Part shown: positions 14,964 to 15,269 of the stretch, one piece after another | How the letters are laid out: every line of letters starts with the position of its first letter | Numbering within the stretch: the stretch's first letter is position 1 | Assembly (NCBI GenBank): GCA_964633465.1 | Contig: CAZWGB010000031.1 | Location: 1-15,269 of the forward strand | DNA: 15,269 bases | DNA from: DTSX01 sp964633465 | GTDB taxonomy: Bacteria; Pseudomonadota; Gammaproteobacteria; Steroidobacterales; UBA11654 | Reading direction: 5' to 3' | Notes under the pieces: generated by a model | Told to the model about the DNA's origin: nothing | What the model saw: the letters and a program-made list of their open reading frames with translations, nothing else | Databases searched by the model: none | Translations under genes and position numbers: made by a program

Positions 14964-15269
14964 ATGAAAATAAATGAATCACTGTTTGCTGTTAAAAAGA
15001 GAACAGAAGTTAAATCTGAGAGTTTAGTTGATTATTTATATTCAATTTATGAACAAAATTTTAAAACCATTGATCAAATGCTTTTCAGCTCGTTGGAGCA
15101 TCATACAAGATTTCAATTTTCAAACGAAATACCAAAGTATTTGGTGTTGAGTTCCAGCCATCATGTTCCAGATATTCACGTAGATGTAAATGTTCTATCA
15201 CCATTTACAGTAGATGTAGAAATGCACTACAGAGACAACGAAGTTCAAAATATAAGGTATTTTTACTAT
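14964..15269 (+). CDS. DUF1249 (YqiB-like) protein, N-terminal part (cut by window end)
   Basis: The frame is open from ATG 14964 to the right edge (102 residues visible). A good ribosome binding site (GAGGG at 14953-14957, 6 bases before the ATG) overlaps the ppsR stop, so the two are probably one transcript. The segment from about residue 20 resembles DUF1249: a tyrosine- and leucine-rich helix with Y-E-Q-N-F-K-T-I-D-Q-M-L, a strand L-V-L-S-S, and the block V-D-V-E-M-H-Y-R-D-N-E-V, comparable with the M-T-V-R-L-Y-H-D-A-M-V-A-E-V block of E. coli YqiB. The function of this family is unknown; in E. coli it lies near nudF, cpdA and parE. The match is by eye, so a moderate call. Confidence 0.68.
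   Translation, partial: MKINESLFAVKKRTEVKSESLVDYLYSIYEQNFKTIDQMLFSSLEHHTRFQFSNEIPKYLVLSSSHHVPDIHVDVNVLSPFTVDVEMHYRDNEVQNIRYFYY

Noticed and set aside
1..15269. Mobile elements, CRISPR arrays, tRNA or rRNA genes
   Set aside because: No transposase, integrase, repeat-spacer array, long terminal repeats or tRNA-like cloverleaf was seen on either strand by eye.

Overview
The window is a compact, AT-rich piece of bacterial chromosome, most likely from a gammaproteobacterium. The evidence is a DEDDh oligoribonuclease (Orn), a DUF1249 (YqiB-type) gene, a PEP synthase / PpsR pair, and dnaX-recR and rsgA-orn neighbourhoods. Gaps between genes are tiny (0 to 143 bp), there are no mobile elements, and no tRNA or rRNA was seen. 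This suits a streamlined, perhaps marine, free-living lineage, but that ecological guess is inference only.

Left part (1-2200, + strand): the C-terminal end of a HupE/UreJ-type membrane protein is followed by a 606-aa polytopic membrane protein that looks like a GT-C fold glycosyltransferase. It converges on the next gene over a small AT-only palindrome.

Central accessory cluster (2209-7480): a PF10118 protein on the minus strand carries a full ferritin-like di-metal ligand pattern. It diverges from a tight + strand operon: a short-chain dehydrogenase, a membrane-anchored paraoxonase-like beta-propeller with its calcium and histidine motifs intact, a zinc-free quinone-oxidoreductase-type MDR enzyme, and a spinster-type MFS transporter. 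A clear intrinsic terminator at 7520-7550 closes the operon. Together they look like a module that imports or exports and oxidises or hydrolyses a small lipophilic or lactone-like compound. The substrate is unknown. This is the most likely place for an undescribed pathway.

Housekeeping part (7618-15269): dnaX is followed directly by recR, with the usual ybaB missing between them. rsgA (-) converges on recR and diverges from orn (+). A MAPEG membrane protein and ppsA lie on the minus strand. ppsR diverges from ppsA and is followed by a DUF1249 gene cut by the window edge. dnaX has an in-frame A-AAA-AAG slippery site on an A8 run, just after the ATPase and oligomerisation domains. Both alternative frames stop almost at once, so two products (tau and gamma) are predicted. 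Several genes here have no Shine-Dalgarno sequence and a -10-like TATAAT box only about 10 to 15 bases before the start codon, suggesting very short leaders. The accessory cluster looks richer in GC than the right-hand housekeeping genes.
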